Below, piece after piece: positions 1 through 11,511 of a stretch of 64,000 bases of DNA; the first letter of the stretch is position 1; each line of letters opens with the position of its first letter. Below the pieces are notes generated by a model. It did not search any database and was not told where the DNA came from. It saw only the letters and a program-made list of their open reading frames with translations. Position numbers and translations under genes: made by a program. The stretch is from Clytia hemisphaerica (lineage: Eukaryota > Cnidaria > Hydrozoa > Leptothecata > Clytiidae), in contig CACVBU010000682.1 in assembly GCA_902728285.1 (NCBI GenBank), forward strand, positions 339,970 through 403,969. Reading direction: 5' to 3'.

Positions 1-1242
1 CATTCTGAGTAAGCTTCTGTATCCAGCTTACTGAACTCTGAAGTAGTCAGTATGATAGCCAGAAACAAATGATTGCCTCCTTAATCATCCTTTCATTAAC
101 AGGAGTTCAATATGATGTAGACCTTTTAACCTTTCCACCACAGAACTTACCCCAACTATCCTTCAAAGATGTACACACGTCAACTCTTGGATCAAAAGGT
201 TGTTTCAAAACCTCTACCTAGCCTTTCGAATGATTAGATGGTTAAAAAAAGAAGGCGTTTATTTCATCAAAATAACGAATGTCTCCGATCACATACAAAA
301 CCCATATTCCCTCATTATGCGCGCATTACGTAGGTTGTAATGGGCGCTCAATGGTGCCAATGCGCCTTCGGGTGACGTCACTCTATCTGCGGTCGCTCTA
401 AATGGCGCTCAAAATTCCGCCTTGTCAGATTGTTTCAGATTCAAACGCATGCTCAATTTACTTTTTAAAGGTACTCTTTGACTATAATCCGTATAAAAAG
501 CCCGGTCTGGAAGCCTTTTGTTTTTTTTTCCATTGTTTCTTACTTACTTACTTGATAAATTAGTTGTTTTGCTAATTTTTTGTGATGAGATTAAATCTTA
601 AACCAATCCTAAGAGGAGTACTTGGTAACGTGATCAAAAACTAAGCAAATCGATTTTTATCTTTCGATATTAACAAAAGAAAAAGCTACAGTAACAAAAA
701 GTTCAAGCAATAAGCTTCCATATCAGAGATTTTTATACGAACTATGGTTTGACATTTTTGGAGAAATTGACAGGTTTTGGTAAGGTACTTCGATCCGAAA
801 TAACCAATTATTTTTTTCTTCCTTTTTTATTTATGAAAACGTTAGACGGGCAATTTGTGCAATTTCGTCGTCAAATTTTGAAGCAGTGTTTCGAAGAATA
901 TAAAGCTTTTTTTTCACCTTCTTAAAAATCTCCCAGAAAGACACCCTACATTACGATAGACTTTTGAAATATTTTCACCTTTGACATTTAAGACCCTGTT
1001 AGGAAGAAATATATTACCATTATGCCTAGCTACCTAAAGTCCATAACTATACTGCTTCATTCTATTGTTTATATGTCGAGTTCAGCCATTATTTTTTTGT
1101 TTTAAGACCTAGTCAGAGAACCCCAAGAGCTCCTCTTTCCACGGAAATAACTGGTCAGTAGAGTTGAAGATGAGTGAGAAAGGCTAAAATTGTATCCCAT
1201 ACTAGGAAACTATACACATCCCAATTAGGGTAAACACTAGTC
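1..1242. other. No gene seen; A+T-rich intergenic DNA
   Basis: I see no coding region, RNA gene or clear transposon ends here. A perfect TGACGTCA palindrome (CRE-like octamer) lies at 373-380 within a short G+C-richer patch around 320-420, and a short TTAC repeat lies at 541-554. Neither can be tied to a gene, because the nearest supported host exon is about 30 kb away. Confidence 0.5.
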
Positions 1243-1490
1243 TCCCGGGGGTACTACCCTTGCCGACCGACGAGGGGGCTCCGCTGAGGTTCGAAAAATG
1301 GACCCTACGTGGGACTAGTTTTTGAGGAAAAAGTGACCCTGAATGGGACTGGAATTACTTTTTACCCAAATTTTCCAAAAAAGACACCCTACGAGGGACT
1401 AATTTTTCTATTTTGGTGTTTTTGCGACCCTACCTGGGACTCGTGGAGGTTAAAAAAGGTACCCTGACCAGCGGCGCATCCCCGTAACCC
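1243..1490. mobile_element. Non-autonomous TIR element with internal ACCCTAC..GGGACT repeats (AGGGT-core group)
   Basis: The element starts with CCCGGGGGTACTACCC and ends near GGCGCATCCCCGTAACCC. The interior carries four or five spaced copies of a 15-16 base motif of the form GACCCTACNTGGGACT, all in one orientation; reversed it reads AGTCCCANGTAGGGTC. The termini are only loosely inverted and no target duplication is clear. It resembles the elements at 5369, 26813, 32116, 31492 and 60865 in its G-run/GTACT terminus and in having motif arrays that contain an AGGGT core. Confidence 0.5.
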
Positions 1491-2512
1491 ATTTTGCCCT
1501 CTTTTGTTTCGGTTTGTTTTTGTGATCTCGCTTAGTATCACTTCTGTTTAAAATTTCTAGCTTAAAAACAAAGGTAAAAGAGACAAAAATTGAGGGCATT
1601 TGTCTCCATTATCCTGAATTTTTATGCATCTTTGCTAGGCTAAACAAGACAAACCAAAATATAATGACATCACAGGGATCCTTTAGCCTTTAACACGCAA
1701 TGTCCTTTGTCTATGTCTAAGTTTTCCATCCCTGTTAGTATTTGGAAAGTGACATTTAGCTGATTTAGCTCCCTCAACTCATCCTCTAGCTAAACAGTTC
1801 TCTCCGGTTAACTGAGACAGAGATTTAGTGTTGAAAAAGCATGCGACAACGCTTAATTATGTTAAATATGTTTTGCTTGAGCTTGAGATATATGATTGAC
1901 GCGAGAGGTTTCTCGTTAAACATCATTTACACTCATTAATTAGGGACGTTTGATGCCTATAATTTCCTCCATAAAAATATTCAATATGAAGCAATTAGCA
2001 GACCTCAAAATAAGTGGAGAAAATAAATCGAATCTTAATTGTAGCGCCATATACGGCATATGGGAGAAGTGATCTATTTTTGGCTGTAAAAATATTAATT
2101 TATTTTTGAAGATTAATATATGTTTGACAGGAATTTCAGCAAGTATATTGCAAAACTAAGATTGAATTAAGAATGAGATCTTTTGTTCAATTTCCATTTT
2201 GGTCCAGCCCTTTCAACTGAAACATTTTGCTGAAGGATGTTGTGTAACTACTTCCTTAAATCTCAAAATCGTTTTTAATGTTAGTTTTGCTATTACTAAT
2301 TACTTACTAATTGAAATTAAAATTTCCTCATATAGAAAAACTGTCAAAACTGAACAAAAAATGTTAAATATTTTACTCAATATATCTTACTGCGCCAACA
2401 TAAGTTAATAACTCGCGTATATTCTCAAATTGTTATATGAGTCTGATAGAACTTTAAAAAGTTAAGGGCATTGTCCCGTTTCGTATCCAACGATTATTCT
2501 AAAAGAACTTCT
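1491..2512. other. No gene seen
   Basis: This A+T-rich stretch shows no supportable coding region. The 69-codon open frame around 2199-2408 has no recognisable protein character and no splice context, so I do not call it. Confidence 0.45.
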
Positions 2513-2520
2513 TTCTAAGA

Positions 2521-2729
2521 CCATGTTCAGACGTTAGGGTTCCGTATTGTTCTGAAACAAGCGCGAATGTCAAAATTCGAATGGTCAAAAAATAAGACGG
2601 AAGAATGGAAACTGTTTCGCTTCACTGCTCCGTTTTCTTTCTCTCAAACGCTCCGAAAACAATTTTAACACTCTCAACCCATAACGAAAACCATACCGGA
2701 GCGACACGAAACCTTAACGTCTGAGCATG
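2521..2729. mobile_element. Short hAT-like MITE with 8-base target duplication
   Basis: The left end CCATGTTCAGACGTTAGGG is the reverse complement, with few changes, of the right end (CATGCTCAGACGTTAAGG when reversed). It is flanked by a perfect 8-base direct duplication TTCTAAGA at 2513-2520 and 2730-2737. An 8-base duplication is typical of the hAT superfamily. At about 209 bases it has no coding capacity and must have been moved in trans. The word ATGTTCAGACGT recurs at 11798 and, inverted, at 14918. Confidence 0.75.
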
Positions 2730-3405
2730 TTCTAAGATTAAACTCATTGGGTTCAGAAAATGGTAAAACTCTCTTTTTTATCAATGAAAATCTATTTGAA
2801 AAACTTTGTACTAGCGCCGAAAACAAATTTGAGCATCCTTGAATAATTCTTGGTCCAAAATTATTCTTAAATTTTTTCAGACCCAAAGGGTATCGGAGGC
2901 CGAACCTAAAACGTATTTGAATCGGATTGGTTACAAAATATCAATTTCACTTCAATCAAGTATTTTAAGCGAGCGTGGGTGGGTCGCGTGATGGCGGCGC
3001 ATTTAAAATAGCCCATCAACCAATAGCTTAGTTTTAATCTCGGGAAATGGATAAACAATATGTCAATAAATTTTGATAGTTGGTTAGACGAGACATCTCT
3101 TAATTTAGTTACCACAAAAATAAGAAAATTATTTTTCCCTGATTGATTTTTTTAAATTAGCTGATTCATTGAATTGTAAAATTTTTGGAAATATTATCTG
3201 AAAAATTTTGAGTCGGGTAATCAAAAGTCTAAAATTTTCGAACGGATGTTTTGAAAAATAAGGTGATTTTGTTTGTACCCCAAAAAATTAGTACTGACAC
3301 GTCTGACTTTATTTCAACAATAAGGTACTGGCTTTTCGTAAACTTGACGTCAGAACAGAGGGGTACTGGCACTACGGAAGACTAGAGGTTGCTAAATCTA
3401 CTATC

Positions 3406-4992
3406 CAGTAGCGGCCTGGCTTAATTTTCTTGGTAGTGCAAACTATGAAATTTGCGCCCCTGGTATTTTTGTCCTTATTTGCGCCGTATATCATTATGTG
3501 AAACTACTGTAAGAACAGTGACTGGTTGAAAGTAACGCCCGGAATCTCTGAGTTAACAGACTTTTATTTATCATTAAAGATCAATGGCTGAAAGAGGCCC
3601 CAAAAATTCTAAAGTTGGCAAGAATAGTAAGGGTTCTTTGTAATTCTGGCGCCACAGGCAAAAATATTTTGTGTAAGAAAGGTCAAACAGCTTATAAGAT
3701 ACTAGCCGGTACCCGGCGTCGCGCGCCGGTTAAGCTGTAGCTGAACGCACTAAAAGTCCTTTGAATGTTAAAACTGGCTTAAAAAAACGATCAAATGAAT
3801 AAAAAGATATCTTCACAGTTTGACTCTAACCCTCCCCGGAGATCTTTTTCTCGTTTCGCTCGCATTTAATACGCCGTCCAGTATTCGACAATTTGAGAAA
3901 ATGTCATGGTAAAGAGGAGTGAAATGTAGAAATGACAATTCTTTAGGAAAAAGCGGGAAGGCCACAAAGAATAGTGCAGCTTTGTTTTTATCAGATTTAA
4001 AAAGATAAATAAGTCAATTCTAAATTGCTTTTTGACCATACTCCCTTGTCATAACTTTTCGAATTTAAACATGTAAAATGACGTACACAGTTTTTAACAG
4101 TATCAACCACTTGAATGTTTTTATATGAAGAAAGAGATGGACTAATTTCTTCTCTTGCTTTTTATCGCCCTTTGAATGCTGTTATTGTTCGACAAACTTT
4201 TTAATTTTTATGTTTTGATTTACATTTGAAATGTTCTTTTCAATAGAAGAAACTTGTTTTGTTTTGAAAAGAATTCGAATGTCATTAATAAATACGATCG
4301 TTAAATACATTCGAAAACATTTCAAACAAAAGAAAAGAGAAAAACACGATCGGCCAAAGCTGGGCAGAAATTAAAATTACTAAATGTAGATGGGCCCTAA
4401 ATTTCAAAACAAAGGCTGAATAAAGTCTAAACCAGGCTCTATTTGATCTGTCCATCAAAACAAACTTATCGAGAACAAAACATTGCTTGCGAAATCTTTT
4501 GCCAATGGCGCGAATCCAATAGAACAAATTTGTGGAGCAAGAGACTAAAAGTCATAATTCTAAAACACAAACAAAGCGAAAACGAAAGTGGTGACACACA
4601 GACACACAAAGCACCGCTATTAATATATAGATTCTTAAAAGGAAAAAGTTAGTCCGCATAAGACCACAAAAACCACAGCGAGCAGTTTCGATCAATCTCT
4701 CATTCTTTAACCCCGCCTGGTGGATACACAACACTTCTCTTGCTTTGACTTTTTGCAATTCAATGTTGATAGTAGTTTTGAAAAAATTCTTAAAATAATA
4801 GGAAGCGCCGCAGGCGAAAAAATTTACATTGCACTTATAGAAGGCGCTAAAAACGTGTCAAAGGGCGCAAAATCGCCCAACCAAACATCAAAAAGAATTT
4901 TGGCGCCCCCTTGAAAAGTTTTTTTGGCGCCCCTCTCAGGTCTTTCTGGGTGGTGCACTGCACACTCTGCACCCCCTGCCAGGCCGCCACTG
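3406..4992. mobile_element. Non-autonomous hAT-like transposon
   Basis: The ends are CAGTAGCGGCCTGGC on the left and, reversed, CAGTGGCGGCCTGGC on the right. CAG followed by a G+C-rich TIR is characteristic of hAT elements. The flanks are near-identical 8-base duplications, ctactatc at 3398-3405 and ttactatc at 4993-5000. The 1.59 kb interior is A+T rich with small unrelated open frames and no recognisable transposase, so it is a deletion derivative or an old non-autonomous copy. A GGCGCC-rich subterminal zone (4890-4980) mirrors gcgcccc/ggcgcc words inside the left end. Confidence 0.75.
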
Positions 4993-5368
4993 TTACTATC
5001 TACCAAATAAATATCTGACTGGGATATGCATGATGCTGCAAATTATAAAAAAATTTGATCAGAGCTAAAAGCAGCAGAAATGGCTCTACATTAAAAGTAG
5101 ATTACTTACATAACCCCAGCTCTTGATTACGAAATTCTTGTAAAGATATTTTTATTGGCGAAAGTTCAAAATTTTTGCTGAATATCCTATTTTTAGAGTT
5201 CTGATTGGTTAGTAATGTTTAGCTGCAGGAAGATTAAGCCTCATTAATTATCTTTGATTGATTCGCTGATTAATATCCGAAAAATTTTCATTTTATTTGC
5301 ATGTGCTTTGTGTGTCTGCATTTCGAAGAAAAGAGCGTTCCTTGTGAATACTTGGAAGCCTCTCTCTA

Positions 5369-5640
5369 CAGGGTACTAGGGTTGGAGAATGTCGGGTAGG
5401 TGCTGACCGAACCCCCGATAAACGATCCTTAGAGAGACCAAATTCTAGTGAGAAAATGACCCTTAGAGAGATGTTTTTTCTTCGATATTCGAAAACTACC
5501 TATGGGGAGAATTTTTAGAATTTTTTACCTCAAAACTAAAATCTTTCCTCTTTAAATCAAACTTTTCCGACCCTTAGAGAGACTTTAGAAGGTGAAAAAA
5601 TCGACCCTTATCGTTCGCACATACCCAGCACCCATGTCAA
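5369..5640. mobile_element. TIR element with internal GACCCTTAGAGAGA repeats (AGGGT-core group)
   Basis: The left terminus begins CAGGGTACTAGGG. Sub-terminal sequence GTCGGGTAGGTGCTGACCG is matched, inverted, by the right side (GGGTGCTGGGTATGTGCG when reversed). The interior has four copies, some partial, of GACCCTTAGAGAGA, all in one orientation. The layout matches the element at 1243 but the repeated word is different. No coding capacity and no clear target duplication are seen. Confidence 0.5.
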
Positions 5641-6731
5641 AATCCAAAGAGAAAACTTCCGAAAGTTTAAAATTTTAATTCAAAGTTTAAATTCGAGAAA
5701 GTTTAAAAAAATTCTCAAAATCCCTAAAATTCCCCAAAATGTTAGTTTCTCTTTGTTGGCACCATTTTGTTACAATCCAGTCTATGAGGATGAGTTTCTA
5801 GGGTTAAAATACCAGAAAAGTCATGTAGTATGAAAGCTAATGAACATTCTAAAATGGGTACTTTATCTTGAAATTTCAAACCAGAAATGATCTTTAATAG
5901 ATAATCAAAAGGTATGAAATACATATAATGATTAAATCGCCAAATTATGAAATTCACCTCATCCTCAATTTCAAGACTACGTGCTCTTATTCCGTTGCCA
6001 TGTATCGTTGCTAATACCTTGAAACAATATTGCTTTCCATAATTAGTGTCATTTGATCCATTTGCAATTACCCTCTTTGGCGCCTTGTCTACGAGTCTAA
6101 TGGCTATTGATTTGCTTGCGTTGGGTGGGGACCAACCAGATTATGAACTTTAAAGCTACCTGGCATGAGGCTCGGATCAAGAGGATCTAGATCCTAGATT
6201 GTTTTACATGTTACTTAATTTCCCTGGTTTATTTTAAAATAGCCCTTTATCCAATTATCGAAAGTTTTGGGGATTTCGAATTTTATTTTTTTTGGTCAAA
6301 AATTTTGAATTAATTTTTAGTATCAGTGTTGTGCTTTTTCCAAATAAAAATTTAATACTGTCAATTGCTGATGAAAATATCACAAGAATTGATAGTTCGA
6401 GAGCTGTTGGCCTTTTTATTAGGTCATAAACCTCAGAATTTTAACCATCCTTAACGTGTTCGCCGTATCGAAAACTGTCAAAAAAGTTTTGTCAGATCGA
6501 ACACTAGCGGTCGTTTTTATCTTCACGAGCCTCAAAAAGAGGTCGAAAAAGAGGTTATATTTAGGTCACGAGCCTTTACGAAATTTTACAGGTGATTAGT
6601 ACGACCCTCAAGGACAATGAAAATCGAAAATCTAACCAAAAAATCCAGTTTCTTGACCTAGATGAGGGTTAGATGCCCAAAAAAACTTTTTTTGACAGAT
6701 TTCGATAATAATAAGCTTTGGAGCGAAAGCA
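5641..6731. other. No gene seen
   Basis: This A+T-rich intergenic sequence has small open frames but none with protein-family character. From about 6430 to 6630 there is a purine-rich stretch with repeated gaggtcg-like words of unknown nature. Confidence 0.4.
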
Positions 6732-7103
6732 CTAATAGCGAGTTTATGTATTTGTTTTTTTCTGCAATGGAGACAGTTAGCTTCTGATTTGTCTATCCTG
6801 GTCAACTGAGAACGACGGTAAAAATACATTTACCATCTTCGAGTTTTTCTGGTCAAAACTGTGGGCTATTCTAAATCGTCTAAGTCACTAAAAAGTGTAA
6901 ATAGCGAGTTTGTGTATGTATTTGCACTTTTGAGGACGGTAGAGTGGCTGAAGCGATTTGGAATGACCCGCAGTTCTGACCCACAAAATCGAGGACGGTA
7001 AAAGTACTGACTCATCGTTGTCCTTAGCTGGTCAGGATCTAGTCAAATTTGAACTTTACCGTCTCCGTCGCTGAAAAACAGACATGCATAAACTCAGTAA
7101 TAC
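6732..7103. repeat. Two head-to-head copies of a GAGGACGGTA-containing TIR repeat
   Basis: The sequence 6900-7103 is a copy of a ~200-base repeat also found at 60082-60283 and, interrupted, at 17283-17800. It starts AATAGCGAGTTTRTGTATKTG, contains TTTGAGGACGGTAGAG, and ends in the inverted form CATAAACTCR. The preceding 6732-6899 is an older copy in the opposite orientation: its ..GAACGACGGTAAA.. segment is the reverse complement of the TTTACCGTCGTCCTC segment of the 60 kb copy. The pair therefore forms a diverged palindrome. Confidence 0.6.
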
Positions 7104-7910
7104 ATAAATTTGCCGCTCTCAAATTATCAAACTATCAGACAAACGTTTTGTGAGTCTTGATACGTTGTCAGCGTCTCTATTCATTAAGCGATTTATAGAA
7201 ATAACCTCGATGTTGTATTCTGTGAGCCAATCAGGTTGCTTCTTTACTTTCTCAAACTTAGCCTCGAGAAAGCTTTACGTATCTTGTCAGATCTAGGGAT
7301 TGCACAAAGAAATGTGAGATGAGGAAACTTTTTCTATTCAATTTCATTCTCTCAAAATTTCGGATTTTACGCATAGTTTTGACCGCAAACTTTCTCATTT
7401 CTGATAATGGTGAAAATGATGAAATATCGATTTTAAGGGCCTTTAGATATGTATTTTGCAAGAGATGATTTGTTTTCAAGGTATTGCCAACTCACTATCC
7501 GTAGCTCGCTAAATTCTTATTTCGTAATTTCTCTCAATCAATCATGATCTCTCTCAAATAATGATCCCTTTAAATGAGAGCTTAATTGTGCTTGATTGTT
7601 TCTGGAAATTACTTCGCTAAGCGTGTTGCTGTGTTGCGTTTATGTGCACAATTTCACATTTCTGGTCACAAAATCATGCTCTACCTCATAATTTTTTTTT
7701 CTTTTCATATCAGGCCCTATTTCTCCTGGGTCTTCCTTTAGAAAAAGGGTTTTTGTGGAAGTTAGACCGAAATTTTGCAGGGTGAAAATAAACAAGCGAT
7801 CGTCTTTGGAAAAAGTTTCTTACGAGAGCATATGCGTATCCAATAGAGGGGTCAGTACTAAAGTCTCAGTCATCATCACGTTTGGTAGGCTGTGCGCATC
7901 CCCAGAATCG

Positions 7911-8181
7911 ATTTTGATATAGGGGATGTGTATCGTGTATTAAATTCCCGTCAGAGAGTTACTCCAATTTTGGGGTAACGTCTTTCAATTTTCTTAAAAA
8001 GCTTCAGAAATCCAATGATTGTATTAACCTCTAGCCATTCAAATTTTTAATTGAAATTTAATGAAATTTAAAGATCTCTCATATAAAACCTACTAATCAA
8101 GCAAATCAAGTTTCTAAAACTCAAAAACGCAAAACTCTCGGACGAGAATTTTATACACGACACGCAGCTCCTATATCAAAA
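7911..8181. mobile_element. Fold-back MITE, about 270 bases
   Basis: The left arm, starting TTTTGATATAGGGGATGTG and running to CGTCAGAGAGTTA, is matched by the reversed right arm (TTTTGATATAGGAGCTGCG running to CGTCCGAGAGTTTT). The arms are about 45 bases with a few mismatches, separated by an A+T-rich loop. I see no coding capacity and no clear target duplication. Confidence 0.6.
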
Positions 8182-8589
8182 CATATCAGAGAGGATACGT
8201 GAAGCCTATATAAAATATCTGGTCGTTATATAAATAAGAATTCGTAAAATTTTTCACACCACTACCCAATTTGTTCACAAAAAATATTCTTATTCAAGCA
8301 TTTGTTTGTCGGCAAAAGCTTTCTTCAACAAGTGACGTTTTCATCGCTTCTTACAAACTAGACTTTTTTTACCTAAAATAGGCCCAAGTTGCTTTAATCT
8401 CTTATTTGTTAAGAAGCGTTGTTTGGCTTCTGCTGCAAAATGACCATGTAGCCTGGAGTTTCAATAGAGTAACGGCTAAAGACCATGTTAGCATCGATTT
8501 CCAAGCCCGAATGGCTAGACTCGAGACTCCTGTAAGGGAAATAAAACCACTTACTTCCCATCCAGACGCCCGCGCGTGGTTTTCACACA

Positions 8590-9110
8590 AACAACGGATT
8601 GAAAAAAAAATCTATCGCTAGATTCCAAAAATGCAGTCCTCAAAACAAAGGAACCGCTAGATAAAATCCGTCGTTATGATTGCGGCGCGTTTTAGGCGCG
8701 TTTTAAGGCCTGTTTACATCGATCGCGCGAGCGTGCACGCTAGGGCAAAATTTCCTAAAATAGCCTATTGACGTCACGAATTAAATTTTCTTGTACACAA
8801 AAAGTGTACGCTCTTGTACGCTTTTGTGCTCTTTTCTCCGCTGAAAATTTTCAACTTTTTTGAGCGTACAGGAGCGCACATCTCAATTGATAATTTTTCA
8901 ACCAATCAAGAAAGAGAAAAACTGCTGAGTAAACAAAAAAATGTAAACATACAGATTGTGTATGTTTTTGATGGAAATCAAACATTGATCGCGCGGAGTG
9001 TGCGGCCAAATCTATTTTAAGAATTTTGGCCTAGCGTGCACGCTCGCGCGATCGATGGAAACAGGCCTTTAGATGGGAAATAAATGGCTTCACTTTTTCT
9101 TGCCTGGGAA
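8590..9110. repeat. Older repeat copy interrupted by a MITE
   Basis: Sequence from AATCTATCGCTAGATTCC through GATTGCGGCGCGTTTTAGG, and again from GGGAAATAAATGGCTTC on, matches 42960-43100, where the same segments are continuous. The 363-base MITE at 8706-9068 sits exactly at the break. The 43 kb copy therefore gives an approximate empty site, and both are members of one older interspersed repeat. Confidence 0.65.
8706..9068. mobile_element. Harbinger-like MITE with TTA target duplication
   Basis: The 45-base TIRs are nearly perfect: AGGCCTGTTTACATCGATCG... on the left and AGGCCTGTTTCCATCGATCG... on the right when reversed, both continuing through GCGCGAGCGTGCACGCTAGG. The element is flanked by TTA at 8703-8705 and 9069-9071. 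A three-base TWA duplication is the mark of PIF/Harbinger elements. There is no transposase, so it is non-autonomous. The highly similar TIRs suggest fairly recent movement. Confidence 0.75.
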
Positions 9111-9111
9111 A

Positions 9112-10004
9112 GGTTAGAGATTCTACTGAAGACTTTCGGGCTTTAAAGTCAATGCTTGTTAACTTTGCAAGACAAAATATGACATAGCAACATACAGACA
9201 CTAGCCATTACTATCATTGCTTTAGAAGTTTTAAGCTTGGGAAATTTAATTACTCTATTTGCTTACTTTTCAAATAAATAAATTTATGTTACCAGCGGAA
9301 CTACCACGTCAAAAAAATTCGATAATTCGTATTTAACCTTTTTGACTCCACCCAATTTTAAATTAGCACCAGACTGCTAATACTCGCCTTATAATTTTGG
9401 TGGTTGAATTATTAGAATTGCACTCAACATGTTCATCGAAAAAATCATTATTATTTATCATCAGTACTTCAAAAATTTGAAAAAACAAAGCACTTGTTTT
9501 ATTCAAATATCCCCCCTCATCTCTATCAGCCTTGACACTAGAAAATTGGTAGATTTGGAACTTCAATTCATGTCTTATACCGTTAAGACCATCGAAATAG
9601 AAAACTATAATCTACTTGAGTTTAACATTGGATGTGTGATTGAGACATGCACGATAAAATTCTTACAGTTTGTCTCCACAGCTTAATATAAGAGGAAGCT
9701 AAGCTGTGGTGTTCACGTTATTGAAATACCCAGAAAGTACAGTTTGACTGTAAACGAAAGTGAAAGAGAACACCATATTGGTCGTAATTATTAATTTCGC
9801 ATAGCGAAAGTATTACGATAGCCTTTCGCGGTGTCATCGGAAAAAAAATTAGAAAACGAAAGTGCTTGATACGGTGGACGGACTCACTAAATTTAATTTA
9901 CAAATTACACGCTCGTATAACCACGGACGATTTTCGCGGGTTTTCTTTGGATTACGTCATTTATCTTTGTGTTTTTAGCTCCACAGTTTTGATTTTTTCT
10001 TTAT
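9112..10004. other. No gene seen; A+T-rich spacer before the satellite
   Basis: Small open frames exist (for example 9429-9686) but have no recognisable family, start context or splice context. A cluster of TTCGCGGTG and CGAAAG words near 9795-9840 resembles the CGCGAAA-rich MITEs elsewhere but lacks clear ends. Confidence 0.4.
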
Positions 10005-11510
10005 TTTCTTTATAAGGATGGCGCACAATATGAGCATATTTATTTTTCTTATAAGCATATACTTTATAAGAATCAAATCAATAACTCTTGATAGACGGTG
10101 ATATAGCTTTCGGTAATTAGTTGTTACAAAGTAAACAAGGAATGGCGCATAATTTGAGCTCATTTATTTTTCTTATAAGCATATACTTTATAAGAATCAA
10201 ATCAATAACTCTTGATAGACGGTGATATAGCTTTCGGTAATTAGTTGTTACAAAGTAAACAAGGAATGGCGCATAATTTGAGCTCATTTGTTTTTCTTAT
10301 AAGCATATACTTTATAAGAATCAAATCAATAACTATTGATAGACGGTGATATACCTTTCGGAAATTAGCTCTTTCAAACTAAACAAGCAATGGCACACAA
10401 CATCAGCATTTTTATTTTTCTTATAAGCATTTACTTTATAAGAATCAAATCAATAACTCTTGATAGACGGTAATATACTTTTCGGTAATTAGTTCTTACA
10501 AAGTAAACAAAGGATGGCGCACAATATGAGCATATTTATTTTTCTTATAAGCATATACTTTATAAGAATCAAATCAATAACTCTTGATAGACGGTAATAT
10601 ACTTTTCGGTAATTAGTTCTTGCAAAGTAAACAAGGGATGGCGCACAATATGAGCTTACTTATTTTTCTTATAAGCATATACTTTATAAGAATCAAATCA
10701 ATAACTCTTGATAGACGGTGATATAGCTTTCGGTAATTAGCTCTTTCAAAGTAAACAAGCAATGGCACACAACATCAGCATTTTTATTTTTCTTATAAGC
10801 ATTTACTTTATAAGAATCAAATCAATAACTCTCGATAGACGGTGATATACCTTTCGGTAATTAGTTCTTACAAAGTAAACAAGGGATGGCACACAACATC
10901 AGCATTTTTATTTTTCTTATAAGCATTTACTTTATAAGAATCAAATCAATAACTCTCGATAGACGGTGATATACCTTTCGGTAATTAGTTCTTACAAAGT
11001 AAACAAGGGACTGCGCAAATTATGAGCATATTTATTTTTCTCATAAGCATTTACTTTATAAGAATCAAATCAATAATTCTCGATAGACGGTAATATACCT
11101 TTCGGTAATTAGTTCTTACAAAGTAAACAAGAGATGGCGCACAATATGAGCATATTCATTTTTCTTATAAGCATATACTTTATAAGAATCAAATCAACAA
11201 CTCTTGATAGACTGTGCTATTCCTTTCGGTAATCAGTTCTTACAAAGTAAACAAGCGATGGCACACAATATGAGCACATTTTTTTTCTTATAAGCATTTA
11301 CTTTATAAGAATCAAATCAATAACTCTTTATAGACGGCGATATACCTTTCGGTAATTAGTCCTTACAAAGGGCTACAAAGTAAACAAGGGATGGTGCACT
11401 ATATGAGCATATTCATTTTTCTTATAAGCATTTACTTTATAAGAATCAAATCAATAACTTTTGATAGACGGTGATATTACCTTTGTTTATTAGTTCTTAA
11501 AAATTAAACA
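10005..11510. repeat. Satellite of 12 copies with a 124-base period
   Basis: The word CTTATAAGC occurs at 10048, 10172, 10296, 10420, 10544, 10668, 10792 and 10916, as CTCATAAGC at 11040, and again at 11164, 11287 and 11421. The spacing is 124 bases throughout except for 123 once and 134 in the last unit, where a short CTACAAAG-type duplication adds bases. Each unit contains a perfect inverted repeat, CTTATAA, 9 bases, TTATAAG, that could form a hairpin, plus GATAGACGGTRATAT and CGGTAATTAG. Two subtypes alternate irregularly (GCGCACAATATGAGC and GCACACAACATCAGC). No open frame runs through it. Confidence 0.92.
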
Positions 11511-11511
11511 A

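Noticed and set aside
373..380. CRE site (TGACGTCA) as a promoter element
   Set aside because: The octamer is perfect but no gene start is near it.
10005..11510. CRISPR array
   Set aside because: The period is constant at 124 bases and the entire unit is repeated; there are no unique spacers, and the window is eukaryotic.
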